From Melastoma dodecandrum (Eukaryota; Streptophyta; Magnoliopsida; Myrtales; Melastomataceae), in the NCBI GenBank assembly GCA_029817715.1, contig JARUPY010000220.1, positions 124,001-188,000 of the forward strand: a stretch of 64,000 nt of DNA. Reading direction: 5' to 3'. Of this stretch, positions 25,198 to 33,790 are shown one piece after another. The position numbers were made by a program, and so were the translations under genes. Each line of letters starts with the position of its first letter. The stretch's first letter is position 1. The notes below the pieces were generated by a model. That model saw only the letters and a program-made list of their open reading frames with translations, did no database searches and was not told where the DNA came from.

Positions 25198-25704
25198 ATG
25201 ACGCTCTATTACGCGCTCACTGATGCAAGCGGCATTCCGACCGCCTTTTACACGGATGATCTCTTCCCGCCGAACGCGGACGGCTCGCTCAATCCGGCCA
25301 TCCCAGCCGGTGCGTTGAAAATCGACATCGCATCCTATCTGGACTGCATTGCCAACGCGGGTCTTCGCAGGATCGTGGACGGAGCGTCGACCGTCTATGC
25401 GCCCCCGGCGCCCGCTCCAGCCGTCCCGCAAACCATCTCGCGGCGTCAGCTCGCGGTGCAGCTCGCCAGCGATGGCGACATCACGCAGGCCGAAGCGATC
25501 GCATGGCTCACCGGGTTATTGCCGGCCGTTTTCACGAGCACGATCAGCAAGCTCCCTCAATCGCAGCAGTTCCCGGCGCAAATGGCGATGCTCGCCGATT
25601 CCTTCGATCGCGGATCGACATGGACTTCCATGATCGGCGCCATGCTCGCCAAGAGCGATGCGCAGATCGACGCCATCTGGACTGCGGCTTTCGCTCTTCC
25701 GTGA
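25198..25704 (+). CDS. Possible tail fibre assembly protein
   Basis: A 168-residue protein directly after a fibre tip gene. The first part (YYALTDASGIPTAFYTDDLFPPNADGSLNPAIPAGALKI) resembles the fold of fibre assembly chaperones, and the second half is helical (ISRRQLAVQLASDGDITQAEAIAWL). The chaperone role is inferred from order. Confidence 0.55.
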   Translation: MTLYYALTDASGIPTAFYTDDLFPPNADGSLNPAIPAGALKIDIASYLDCIANAGLRRIVDGASTVYAPPAPAPAVPQTISRRQLAVQLASDGDITQAEAIAWLTGLLPAVFTSTISKLPQSQQFPAQMAMLADSFDRGSTWTSMIGAMLAKSDAQIDAIWTAAFALP

Positions 25705-25711
25705 GGATCGG

Positions 25712-26041
25712 ATGAACTTCACACCTCCGAATAACGTGCCGTGGAGCACGAACTTCTCGATCCTCGGGACGGCCGCCCTTCTCGGCGCGACGATGCACAT
25801 GCAGCTTCGCGCGCAGCCGGGGGCGTCGAGCGTCGCCCTCGATCTTTCGACGACCAACGGGATGCTCGCCATCATCGACACGGTGAACCGCATCGGGACG
25901 ATCCATGTGCCGGGGGCGAGCATGCTCCAGATCGCTGCCGGCACCTACTATTACGACGTGGTCGTGACGCCGACATCGGGCGACCCCTTCATCGGCCAAA
26001 GCGGCAACGTGACGGTCACGCAGGGCGTCACGCTCGGCTGA
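25712..26041 (+). CDS. Hypothetical beta-rich phage protein
   Basis: A 109-residue protein from the ATG at 25712, MNFTPPNNVPWSTNFSILGTAALLGATMHMQLR...YYYDVVVTPTSGDPFIGQSG. It looks like an immunoglobulin-like beta sandwich of the kind found near fibre genes. Function is unknown. Confidence 0.5.
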   Translation: MNFTPPNNVPWSTNFSILGTAALLGATMHMQLRAQPGASSVALDLSTTNGMLAIIDTVNRIGTIHVPGASMLQIAAGTYYYDVVVTPTSGDPFIGQSGNVTVTQGVTLG

Positions 26042-26068
26042 GCCTTCCTCGAATTTTAGGGCCGCCCC

Positions 26069-26605
26069 ATGCAGGTGCAACCTCGCTATCCGGTCCCCGG
26101 ATGGGCCGGACAGGCGCAGCTTGCGCGTGATCAGGCCATCGCCGCAGAGGCGCGGGACGAAACGGTCGCCGCGACGACGGCCGCATCCGCCGCGGCGGCG
26201 GCAAAGAGCGCTGCGGCGGCGTCGAATGCCGCCAATCAGGCGGCGAGCTCTCTCCAGAGCATGATCGACGAGGATTTCACGGGGCCGGCCGGCCCGTCGC
26301 CTCTTGCTGCTCTGACGGCTTGGACGGCGAACACGCCCTATGGTGTCGGGCCTCCGGCATCCTTCGTATCCTACATGGGCAGTTCCTATGCCTGTGTCGT
26401 CACGCACACTTCGTCTGGTGCCTTCGATCCCACGAAATGGGTCATCGTCGCCGCCAAGGGCGATGACGGGGCGGATGGGGCGATCGACCTCCAAACATTT
26501 CCGAATGGCGCGCTCCTGAAAGCGACGCCGCTCGGCCTCGTCGCCGCTGTGGCCGGCACCGATTATCTCGTCCCGCACACGACGTTCGACGCGGGCACCG
26601 TCTAA
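26069..26605 (+). CDS. Short fibre-like protein with alanine-rich coiled coil
   Basis: A 178-residue protein. Residues 20-75 are a long Ala/Glu coiled coil (RDETVAATTAASAAAAAKSAAAASNAANQAA). A beta domain follows (WTANTPYGVGPPASFVSYMGSSYACVVTHTSSGAFDPTKW), typical of carbohydrate-binding fibre parts. It ends LGLVAAVAGTDYLVPHTTFDAGTV, a module repeated at the end of the next gene. Confidence 0.55.
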   Translation: MQVQPRYPVPGWAGQAQLARDQAIAAEARDETVAATTAASAAAAAKSAAAASNAANQAASSLQSMIDEDFTGPAGPSPLAALTAWTANTPYGVGPPASFVSYMGSSYACVVTHTSSGAFDPTKWVIVAAKGDDGADGAIDLQTFPNGALLKATPLGLVAAVAGTDYLVPHTTFDAGTV

Positions 26606-26614
26606 GGACCAAGC

Positions 26615-27760
26615 ATGTCCGTCTCGGGTGTCTTTCAAATCCTCCGCCGTCTGACGGGGGCGGTTGGCTCGGTCCCGCTGAAGTCGGGTCAGTTGTTCGT
26701 CAACCAGATCGACAATACGCTCTATGTCGGCGTCGGTGACGATGGCGGTGGGAATTCCACGTCGCAGCCTGCGGTCGGCGGCGTCGGCGCTTTCGTCGAC
26801 AAGGCGAGTGCGCAGACGATCGCAGGGGCGAAGACGTTCTCGGCCTCGCCGCAGGTGCCATCTCCGACGGGCTCCGACAATTCCGCGAGCGCCGCGCCGA
26901 CATCTTGGGTGCGGACCTTCGTCACGGCTATCACGAATCTTCTCGCGCCTCTCGCGAGCCCGACTTTCACGGGGACAGTGACGATCCCGACGCCGACCGC
27001 TGGCGACAGTTCGACCGCTGCGGCTTCGACGGCGTTCGTGACGGGCGGGATCGCCACGGCGGTCTCACCGCTGGCGCCGAAGGCCAGCCCGACCTTTACG
27101 GGTTCGGTGAACATTCCGACGCCGTCCGCCGGCGACAGCTCGACTTTGGCGGCCTCGACTGCATTCGTGACGAATGCGGTATCCGTCGTCGCGCAATCGC
27201 TTCAGCCGAAGCCCACGGCGCGCCTCGCCACGGCTGCCGCGCTGCCGACCAACACCTATTCAGGCGGTGTGCTGACCGCCTCGGCGAACGGCGCGCTCTC
27301 GGTCGATACGATTGCGGTCGCCGTCAGCGACATCGTGCTCGTCAAGAACGAGGCGACGGCGGCGAATAACGGTCTCTATGTCGTGACGGCGACCGGCGGC
27401 GCTGGTGCGCCCTATGTGCTGACCCGACATTCGAACATGGACTCGGCGGCTGAGGTGCCGGGAGCCTATATCGTCGTCGGCAGCGCGGGCTCGACGCAGT
27501 CCAATTCCTTCTGGCTCTGCAATCCCACGACGCCTTTCACCCTCGGAACGACTGCGGTCCCGTTCCAGCAGCTCAATGGCGCGACAGACCTGATCCAAGG
27601 CGCGGGCGTGGCGATTTCCGGCAATACGATCACCGTCGCCGGCGTCGGCTCCGTCGCTTCAGGCTCGCTGTTCAAGTGGAACGGCACCAGCTTCGTCGCC
27701 GCAGTGGCGGGGACCGATTACGTCGCCCCCGGATCGACATTCGACTCCGGAACCGCCTGA
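26615..27760 (+). CDS. Tail fibre protein with tandem repeats
   Basis: A 381-residue protein. The N-terminal 90 residues form an attachment module shared with the tailspike at 27,863. Two tandem repeats follow (LAxxASPTFTGxVxIPTPxAGDSSTxAASTAFVT), as in collagen-like phage fibres, then a beta domain with the LVKNEATAANNGLYVVTATGG motif found in phage fibres. The last 20 residues (VAAVAGTDYVAPGSTFDSGT) repeat the end of the previous gene. Confidence 0.7.
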   Translation: MSVSGVFQILRRLTGAVGSVPLKSGQLFVNQIDNTLYVGVGDDGGGNSTSQPAVGGVGAFVDKASAQTIAGAKTFSASPQVPSPTGSDNSASAAPTSWVRTFVTAITNLLAPLASPTFTGTVTIPTPTAGDSSTAAASTAFVTGGIATAVSPLAPKASPTFTGSVNIPTPSAGDSSTLAASTAFVTNAVSVVAQSLQPKPTARLATAAALPTNTYSGGVLTASANGALSVDTIAVAVSDIVLVKNEATAANNGLYVVTATGGAGAPYVLTRHSNMDSAAEVPGAYIVVGSAGSTQSNSFWLCNPTTPFTLGTTAVPFQQLNGATDLIQGAGVAISGNTITVAGVGSVASGSLFKWNGTSFVAAVAGTDYVAPGSTFDSGTA

Positions 27761-27803
27761 GCCCTCAGCGGGCCGACTAACCTCTCCAAATCTCCGCCGC
27801 TTT

Positions 27804-27836
27804 GAAGGGCGCCGCGCGTAACCGCCGGCGCCCTTC
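27804..27836. other. Hairpin between two fibre genes
   Basis: GAAGGGCGCCG (27804-27814) and CGGCGCCCTTC (27826-27836) form a perfect 11-bp stem with an 11-nt loop. No T-run follows, so it is more likely an RNA-stability or recombination-boundary element than a terminator. It lies just before the second receptor-binding protein gene. Confidence 0.5.
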
Positions 27837-27862
27837 GCGCGTGCGCGCGTCAAGGAACCGGC

Positions 27863-30079
27863 ATGTCCGTCATCTCCGGCATCGTCCAGCATCTTCGTCG
27901 GCTGGCCGGGGGAGCCAATGGCGCGCCCGCCACGCTGTTGGCGGGTCAGCTTTTCTCCAACGAGAACGAAAACGTCATCTACATCGGGACCGGCAACAAC
28001 GGCTCTGGTGTCTCGACGGCACAGGCGAAGGTCGGCGGCGTCGGTGCCTTCGTCGACCTCGCGTCCACTCAAACGATTCCCGGCCAGAAGACCTTCTCGG
28101 TCTCGCCGGCCGTTCCCGTCACGACTCCGGGCGATGTGTCGGCCGCGCTGGCGACCACGCGCCACGTTCTCAACGTCAAGAACCCGCTCTATTATTACGG
28201 CTACGTCGGCACGGGCGTCGTCGCATCGTCGCTGAATATGTCGGCGCTGTTCGGCACGACCTATCCGCGCCAGCTCGCGCAGATCACCGCGCTCAAGGGC
28301 TCGAGCACCGTCAACGCCTTCACAGGCACGACGACGAGCGGCTCGCCGACCGTGACCAGCGTCAGCCCGACGACCAATCTTCAGGTCGGCCAGATCATCA
28401 CCGGCTGCGCCAACATCTCGGCCGGCACGATGATCACCGCCGTGTCGGGCAGCACGATCACCTTGTCCGCCAACGCGACCGCGACGGGCTCTGCGGTCGC
28501 GTTCAACGCCTCTTGGTCGCTTACGCAGTGGCAGGCCCTCAAGGGGAACGCGGTCTCGCTCACCGACCTCGTCTGCAACCCGATCTCGACCGTCACTTAT
28601 TTCGCCGGGCAGAACACGACGGGCTGGACGCTCGCGCAGTGGCAAGCCGCCGTGCCTCAGGTCAAGTCGCTGTGGGACGAGATCGACGGCGTCGCCATTC
28701 AGGCGCTCGTCAATACCCTCACCAGCGGACAGGCCTCGATCTCGCTGCCGCACGGCATCGCCGTCACTTCCTGGCCGATTCTGAGCGGCGCCGCCGCGCT
28801 TTTCGTCGAGGGAAGGGGGCAGTGGGCAACCTCGATCATCCAGGGCGTCTCGGGCCAGGATGGATGGCATCACGGCACCTCGGACACCGGCTACGCCAAT
28901 GTCTTTGGGGCCCATTTCGAGACGCGCAATCTCGCTTTCCAATGCAGCGGGATAGGCGGCACCGCGCTGACGATCAGCGGCGCCGGCAGCTCGGGCGTTA
29001 CGCACCACTGCGTCCAGATTTTCGGCATCGGCAACCAGGGCCAGAACTACTGGCATGATGGCGTCAAATACGTTAGCTGCAGCTACGTCCTCGCCGACAA
29101 GCTGACGATCATCGGATGCAACAACGGCTACTTGCCGAATACAGGGACAGCCCTAGCCTTTTCAGGCCAGAAGACCTTTCAGTATACCTTTACTGACTGC
29201 ACTTGTAATTGGTATCAGTACGCCATCACGGCGCAGAGCGGCGACACGTCGGGTTCCGGCACAGATATGGAAGGCTTCGTCTTCGACAACTTCCAGGCCA
29301 ATCAGGTGATGTACGGCGTTACCGTTACTTTCAACGGTTCGGCCGGCTACCGTTCGCCTCAGTGGGTACTCGACAAATGTCAGTGGAACGTTTTTGTCCG
29401 CTGGCTCAGTTTCGACCATGTCCAAGAGGTTAGTGTCATAAAAAATCTCACTTATGCGGGAGTTGGTACTACGTACACCGGCGCCTTCACTGCACAGGCA
29501 TGGGTTGTGTTGAACGCTGTTTCAAATATGACCTTCGGCATGAACTCGATGGAGTTCGGGGCCGGCCATAATGTTGCTGGCTTGGTGCGTTTCAGCGGCG
29601 CGTGCGACGGGGTTACCGTTAAAGATAATTTCGTACACGACTATGGCACGACGTTCACGTATGCTTTTTATAACATCGACACGTCTTCGACCCGGATTAC
29701 CGAACGGAATACTTATTTCGGCGCCTGGGCGTCGGGCTCGACCAAGGTGCTCGGCGCCCTCAACGGCGCGACGAACCGTTTCGAGACCTACTTCACCCAA
29801 TTCGGCTTCGTTCTCAATAACGATGGTTCGGCGTCCTACACCGGAAGCTTCCCCGGCACGACGAACACGTCCGGTCAGATCGCCGTGACCTTCCCGGCGA
29901 ACATGTTCATCAGCACTCCGATCGTCACGGCCTGCAATGGCGATGGTGGCAGCGGGATCGCCTCCACGGCCGGAAGCGTCGTCAATTCGAGCGTGACGAC
30001 GTCGGGCTTCACCTATGTCTACGCGGGCATTGCGACAGCTACGCCGGCACGCGTCAACTTCACCGTTAAGGGGACCTGA
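27863..30079 (+). CDS. Tailspike with beta-helix receptor-binding or depolymerase region
   Basis: A 738-residue protein. Residues 1-90 are the attachment module shared with the preceding fibre (GQLFxNExxxxxYxGxGxxGxGxSTxQxxVGGVGAFVD). The middle has pectate-lyase-like right-handed beta-helix rungs (LTIIGCNNGYL, FTDCTCNWYQYAITAQSG, EGFVFDNFQANQVMYGV, VTVKDNFVHDYG). The end is a beta tip (GQIAVTFPANMFISTPIVTACNGDG). Codons from about 29,050 to 29,720 are visibly less GC-rich than around them, suggesting an exchanged receptor-binding segment. Catalytic residues cannot be named. Confidence 0.7.
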   Translation: MSVISGIVQHLRRLAGGANGAPATLLAGQLFSNENENVIYIGTGNNGSGVSTAQAKVGGVGAFVDLASTQTIPGQKTFSVSPAVPVTTPGDVSAALATTRHVLNVKNPLYYYGYVGTGVVASSLNMSALFGTTYPRQLAQITALKGSSTVNAFTGTTTSGSPTVTSVSPTTNLQVGQIITGCANISAGTMITAVSGSTITLSANATATGSAVAFNASWSLTQWQALKGNAVSLTDLVCNPISTVTYFAGQNTTGWTLAQWQAAVPQVKSLWDEIDGVAIQALVNTLTSGQASISLPHGIAVTSWPILSGAAALFVEGRGQWATSIIQGVSGQDGWHHGTSDTGYANVFGAHFETRNLAFQCSGIGGTALTISGAGSSGVTHHCVQIFGIGNQGQNYWHDGVKYVSCSYVLADKLTIIGCNNGYLPNTGTALAFSGQKTFQYTFTDCTCNWYQYAITAQSGDTSGSGTDMEGFVFDNFQANQVMYGVTVTFNGSAGYRSPQWVLDKCQWNVFVRWLSFDHVQEVSVIKNLTYAGVGTTYTGAFTAQAWVVLNAVSNMTFGMNSMEFGAGHNVAGLVRFSGACDGVTVKDNFVHDYGTTFTYAFYNIDTSSTRITERNTYFGAWASGSTKVLGALNGATNRFETYFTQFGFVLNNDGSASYTGSFPGTTNTSGQIAVTFPANMFISTPIVTACNGDGGSGIASTAGSVVNSSVTTSGFTYVYAGIATATPARVNFTVKGT

Positions 30080-30393
30080 TGGCCATCACCGCCAGCATCG
30101 CGACGCGATTCGGGCCGGGCGCCGGCGCCTATCTTCGTGTCGAGCACGTGTCTTGGAACAAGCCCAACAACATCGCGAGCTATTCGCTTCTCGCCTATTC
30201 TTCAAAGGCGGCGGCCGAAGCGGGCCTCGCCCCGATCCACACGTGGAGCTTTCAGTTCAACCCGAAGAGTGTGCCGGTCGGCCCGACCGACTGCTACGCC
30301 GACGCAAAGTCGCGCGTGAAGCCGAGCACGACGCCGACCGCATCGATCAACGCCGTCACCGATCTCGTCGCGGATTCTGTTTCGGATAGCTGA
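30079..30393 (+). CDS. Small protein following the tailspike
   Basis: A 104-residue protein, MAITASIATRFGPGAGAYLRVEHVSWNKPNNIASYSLLAYSSKAAAEAG..., starting on the tailspike stop. The beta pattern resembles small fibre-associated proteins. No family is recognised. Confidence 0.5.
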   Translation: MAITASIATRFGPGAGAYLRVEHVSWNKPNNIASYSLLAYSSKAAAEAGLAPIHTWSFQFNPKSVPVGPTDCYADAKSRVKPSTTPTASINAVTDLVADSVSDS

Positions 30394-30422
30394 CGACCCT
30401 TCCCCCAAAAGAGGCTTACGCA

Positions 30423-30755
30423 ATGAAGAGCGCCTTGCTCGGCTTGGCGCTGGCGATGCTGTGCGTCTCGGCTCAAGCCGAGACGTGCATCGCCAGTTTC
30501 TACGATCGGGGGCGCCTCACCGCGAACGGTGAACGCTTCAATCCATGGGGCATGACGGCGGCCCATCTTCACTATCGTTTCGGCCAGCGCCTTCGCGTGA
30601 CCGATCTCGTGACGCGGCGAAGCGTGATCGTGCGGACCAACGATAGAGGCCCGGCACGGTGGACGCATCACTGCATCGATCTCACGCGAGGTGGCGCGCG
30701 CCGCCTCGGCTTTGAATCGCGAGGCGTCACCCGCGTTCTTATCGAGCGCCTGTAG
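30423..30755 (+). CDS. Secreted RlpA-like double-psi beta-barrel protein
   Basis: A 110-residue protein with a clear signal peptide (MKSALLGLALAMLCVSAQAE) and an RlpA-type domain: CIASFYDRGRLTANGERFNP, GMTAAHLHYRFGQRLRV, VIVRTNDRGP and the Asp in CIDLTRGGARRLG. RlpA proteins bind or cleave peptidoglycan stripped of stem peptides. The phage copy lacks the SPOR domain. It sits between tailspike and sheath genes and ends near a terminator. It may alter the envelope or aid lysis, which is inference. Confidence 0.75.
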   Translation: MKSALLGLALAMLCVSAQAETCIASFYDRGRLTANGERFNPWGMTAAHLHYRFGQRLRVTDLVTRRSVIVRTNDRGPARWTHHCIDLTRGGARRLGFESRGVTRVLIERL

Positions 30756-30796
30756 GGCGCCTCCAACGACATCGCCGCCTCGCGCGGCCCCGCAAC

Positions 30797-30823
30797 AGCC
30801 CGCTCTCCGGAGCGGGCTTTTTT
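30797..30823 (+). terminator. Rho-independent terminator
   Basis: AGCCCGCTC pairs with GAGCGGGCT around a short loop, followed by six T residues. It separates the fibre/RlpA unit from the sheath-tube unit. Confidence 0.85.
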
Positions 30824-30842
30824 CGTTTGAAAGGGCCTCTCC

Positions 30843-32678
30843 TTGGCTTCTCCCCAGTATCTCCACGGCGTCGAGACCATCGAGGTCAACAATCAGATCA
30901 ACGCCTTTCAGACGGTTCGCACCGCCGTCATCGGCGTCATCGGCACGGCGCCCGATCGCGACATCAACGCCTATCCGATCAACGAGCCGTTCCTGATCGC
31001 GGGCGACCCGCGCGCGGTCGTGAACCTCGGCGCCGTCGGCACGCTCTGCGACGCGCTCGACTCGATCTTCCGCGTCGCGCGCCCCGTCGTCGTGGCGGTG
31101 GTGATCGAGGAAGGCGCCACTCTCAACGAGACCTATTCCAACCTCGTCGGCAACGTTGCGGCCCGCACCGGCGTCCACGCCTTCCGCAAGGCGAACGCGA
31201 TCCTGCAGCTCATTCCGAAGCTGCTCATCGCGCCGGGTTGGACGAATCAGTCGTCGAGCGACGGCATCGCCAACGTGGCCGTCAATACAGGCGGAACCGG
31301 CTATGTGGTCGATCAGACGACCTTCACCCTCACGGGCGGCGGCGGTTCCGGCTTCACCGGCAAGGTCATCGTCAACGGATCGGGCGGCGTGCAGGCGGTC
31401 GTTCCGCTCACCAATGGCCACGGCTACCAGACGGGCACCTCGGCCGCGCACGGCCTCGTCACGTTTGCCGCGCAGCCGACCGTCGGCGACACGGTGACGA
31501 TGAACGGGACCTCGGTCGCCTTCATCGCCAATGGCGGAACGGTTTCGGGCAATCAGGTGGCGCTCGGCGCCAATCTCGCCGCGACGATGACCGCGCTCGC
31601 GACCTTCCTGAATGGATCGGCGGACGCGAACATCTCGCAGGCGACCTATGCCGCGACCGGCACCACTCTCGCCGTCCAGTCGAAGGTGCAGAACGAAGCG
31701 GCCAACGCGTTCACGCTTGCGGCCAGTGTCGCGACGGTCTCGGGCGCCACGGTCACCGGCGGCTTCAGCGCGCTCACCATGACCATCAACGGCGCGGGAA
31801 CCGGCGCCGTCGTCACGCCGGCTCTTGGCGTGGTGGCGAACCCGGTTGTCACCGAGCTTCTGACCATTGCCCCCTACCTCCGCGCCGTGGTCATCGTGGA
31901 TGGTCCGAACACGACCTACAACGATGCCGTCGCCTATGCCTCGCTGTTCGATGCGCAGCGCCTCATCATGATCGAGGGCGGCGTCCAGGTCTACGACACG
32001 ATCGCCAACGCCAACGTGGTTCGGCCCGCCGCTCCTTTTGCCGCGGCGATCCAGGCGCAGACCGATCAGAACCTCGGCTTCTGGTATTCCTTCTCCAACC
32101 AGGTTATTCCGGGCGTGGTCGGCGTCGGGCGTCCGATCAACTGGTCGCTTTACGATCCGAACGTCGAGGGCCAGCTTCTCAACGCGCTCGGCATCACAGT
32201 GGCCGTCCATGATTCGGGCTTCCGCTTCATGGGTGTCCGGACTGTCACGAGCGACACGAACTGGATGTTCTACGCGGTCCGGCGTACGGCGGACGCGGTC
32301 TATGACACGGTCGAGCAGGGCGTGAGGAAGGCGATCGATCTGCCCATTTCGCTTGGCCTTCTGTCGTGGCTCGAGCAGTCGGTGAACTCCTACCTCCGGG
32401 TCCTCACCGCGCGCGGCGCTCTTCTCGGGGTCAAGTGCTATCTCGACAAGACGCTGAACACGCCGGCCGATCTCAAAAACGGCCACGTGACGATGGACTA
32501 CGATCTGGAGCCGCCGGCCCCGATGGAGCGCCTGACTTTCCAGGCTTATCGGAACGATGGGTATTACGTCGATCTGATCAACGCATTCTTGGCGACGTCT
32601 CAGGTGATCACCGGAGATTCGGCGAATGCCGCCGCCGCCAACGCGACGGTCGACGCGGCTCTGACCGTGACCGCGTAA
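30843..32678 (+). CDS. Contractile tail sheath protein with a large insertion
   Basis: A 611-residue P2 FI-family sheath. The N-terminus (HGVETIEVNNQINAFQTVRTAVIGVIGTAPD) and the C-terminal half (YLRAVVIVDGPNTTYNDAVAYASLFDAQRLIMI ... WSLYDPNVEGQLLNALGITVAVHDSGFRFMGVRTVTSD) are typical. Between residues of about 135 and 340 lies a glycine/threonine-rich beta insertion (TLTGGGGSGFTGKVIVNGSGG ... LAATMTALATFLNGSADANISQAT), making it roughly 200 residues longer than P2 FI. The start is TTG after AAAGGG. It begins a new unit after the terminator. Confidence 0.9.
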   Translation: MASPQYLHGVETIEVNNQINAFQTVRTAVIGVIGTAPDRDINAYPINEPFLIAGDPRAVVNLGAVGTLCDALDSIFRVARPVVVAVVIEEGATLNETYSNLVGNVAARTGVHAFRKANAILQLIPKLLIAPGWTNQSSSDGIANVAVNTGGTGYVVDQTTFTLTGGGGSGFTGKVIVNGSGGVQAVVPLTNGHGYQTGTSAAHGLVTFAAQPTVGDTVTMNGTSVAFIANGGTVSGNQVALGANLAATMTALATFLNGSADANISQATYAATGTTLAVQSKVQNEAANAFTLAASVATVSGATVTGGFSALTMTINGAGTGAVVTPALGVVANPVVTELLTIAPYLRAVVIVDGPNTTYNDAVAYASLFDAQRLIMIEGGVQVYDTIANANVVRPAAPFAAAIQAQTDQNLGFWYSFSNQVIPGVVGVGRPINWSLYDPNVEGQLLNALGITVAVHDSGFRFMGVRTVTSDTNWMFYAVRRTADAVYDTVEQGVRKAIDLPISLGLLSWLEQSVNSYLRVLTARGALLGVKCYLDKTLNTPADLKNGHVTMDYDLEPPAPMERLTFQAYRNDGYYVDLINAFLATSQVITGDSANAAAANATVDAALTVTA

Positions 32679-32742
32679 GCGCAACCCGTTTTCCTTCCAC
32701 CCTTTCGCGAGGCCGCCTTCGGGCGTTTCATAGAGGCCGAGA

Positions 32743-33255
32743 ATGGCTCAGCTTACAAATATCATGAGGGACTTCACCCTCTTCATCAACGGCGTGCTTT
32801 ACGCCGGCGATGTGGATGATGTGACGACCCCGAAGCTCACCTACAAGACGGACGATTATCGCGGTGGCGGCATGGACGTCACCGTCGAAGTGCCGCTCGG
32901 CCTCGAAAAGATCGATCTGGAATTCTCGCTCTCCAGCCACGATCCTGGCCTCTATGGCACGTTCGGCCTCGTTCAGGGATCGACCGTGATCTTCAAGGTC
33001 ATGGCGCATCTCATCAGCCATGGCGGTGCTGAGACGGGTGCGGAGATCGACTGCACCGGCTTCATCAAGGAAATCACCCCGCCCGAATGGCGCGTCGGCG
33101 GCAAGTCGATCACGAAGGTGATGGTCAACTGCGACTATTACCAGCACTCGATCGGCGGTCGGACGATCTTGGAGATCGACGCCTTCTCCAAGAAGTTCCT
33201 CGTCAACGGCGTCGACCGCAACGCGAACGCGCGCCAGTATCTCGGCCTTTCGTAA
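32743..33255 (+). CDS. Tail tube protein (P2 FII-like)
   Basis: A 170-residue major tail tube protein: MAQLTNIMRDFTLFINGVLYAGDVDDVTTPKLTYKTDDYRGGGMDVTVEVPLGLEKIDLEFSLSSHD, the FII core, with the conserved end NCDYYQHSIGGRTILEIDA. It follows the sheath gene, as in P2, and forms the inner tube. Confidence 0.9.
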   Translation: MAQLTNIMRDFTLFINGVLYAGDVDDVTTPKLTYKTDDYRGGGMDVTVEVPLGLEKIDLEFSLSSHDPGLYGTFGLVQGSTVIFKVMAHLISHGGAETGAEIDCTGFIKEITPPEWRVGGKSITKVMVNCDYYQHSIGGRTILEIDAFSKKFLVNGVDRNANARQYLGLS

Positions 33256-33326
33256 GGCCGAACCTCTTCCTGAAAATCTCAACCTCCCCATAGCGCGCCG
33301 CTGGGGCGTGCGCCGAAGGAATCATC

Positions 33327-33614
33327 ATGCCTGCGCCTACTGCACCCGAAATCGCAATGACTTTCACGCTGGAGCATCCGCTCATCGTCAAAGGCCAGCG
33401 CTACGACGAACTCAACGCCCGCCGCCCGAAGGTGAAAGACCTCAAGGTTCTTTCCGCCGGTAGCGGCAACGATCCGGTCGGCAATTACAATCGCTTTTTG
33501 GCCGGCATCTGCATTGTGCCGCCGGACGTGATTGACGAGCTCGACCTCGCCGACTTCGGCAAGGTGAAGGATTGGGTGAACGATTTTTTGCCGAAGAGCG
33601 GCGCGCAGACGTAG
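33327..33614 (+). CDS. Tail assembly chaperone, short product (P2 E-like)
   Basis: A 95-residue protein, MPAPTAPEIAMTFTLEHPLIVKGQRYDELNARRPKVKDLKVL...VKDWVNDFLPKSGAQT, matching the phage tail assembly chaperone family that prepares the tape measure for tube growth. It lies between tube and tape measure. Near its end is a slippery heptamer that can extend it into a second frame. Confidence 0.8.
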   Translation: MPAPTAPEIAMTFTLEHPLIVKGQRYDELNARRPKVKDLKVLSAGSGNDPVGNYNRFLAGICIVPPDVIDELDLADFGKVKDWVNDFLPKSGAQT

Positions 33615-33781
33615 TCGCCAACTGGCGGATGATGCGCGCCATGCTCGCCGAGGCGTGGCATTGGCAGCCATCGGAAATCTACGATCTCGACGTCGATGAC
33701 TTCGCCGATTGCGTGGAAGATCTGACGCAGGTGAAGGGCGCTCAAGCGAAGGCCATTCGCGAAGCTCAAAACAAGAGGTAG
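33327..33781 (+). CDS. Tail assembly chaperone, frameshifted long product (E plus E')
   Basis: After the -1 slip at 33584-33590 translation continues in the frame that holds RRADVVANWRMMRAMLAEAWHWQPSEIYDLDVDDFADCVEDLTQ and stops at 33781, giving about 150 residues. The W-x-P-x-E-I-x-x-L-x-x-x-D-x-x-x-W/C pattern is typical of E' extensions. The second frame has no good independent start. The tape measure gene follows 9 nt later. Confidence 0.75.
33584..33590 (+). promoter_or_regulatory. Programmed -1 frameshift site T-TTT-TTG
   Basis: In the E frame the codons are GAT TTT TTG, giving the heptamer T TTT TTG, a standard slippery sequence. Slipping back one base continues as NDFFAEERRADVVANWRMMRAMLAEAWHW. 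The site has the same place as the frameshift of P2 E/E' and lambda G/GT. Confidence 0.8.
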
Positions 33782-33790
33782 GGCCGCTCC

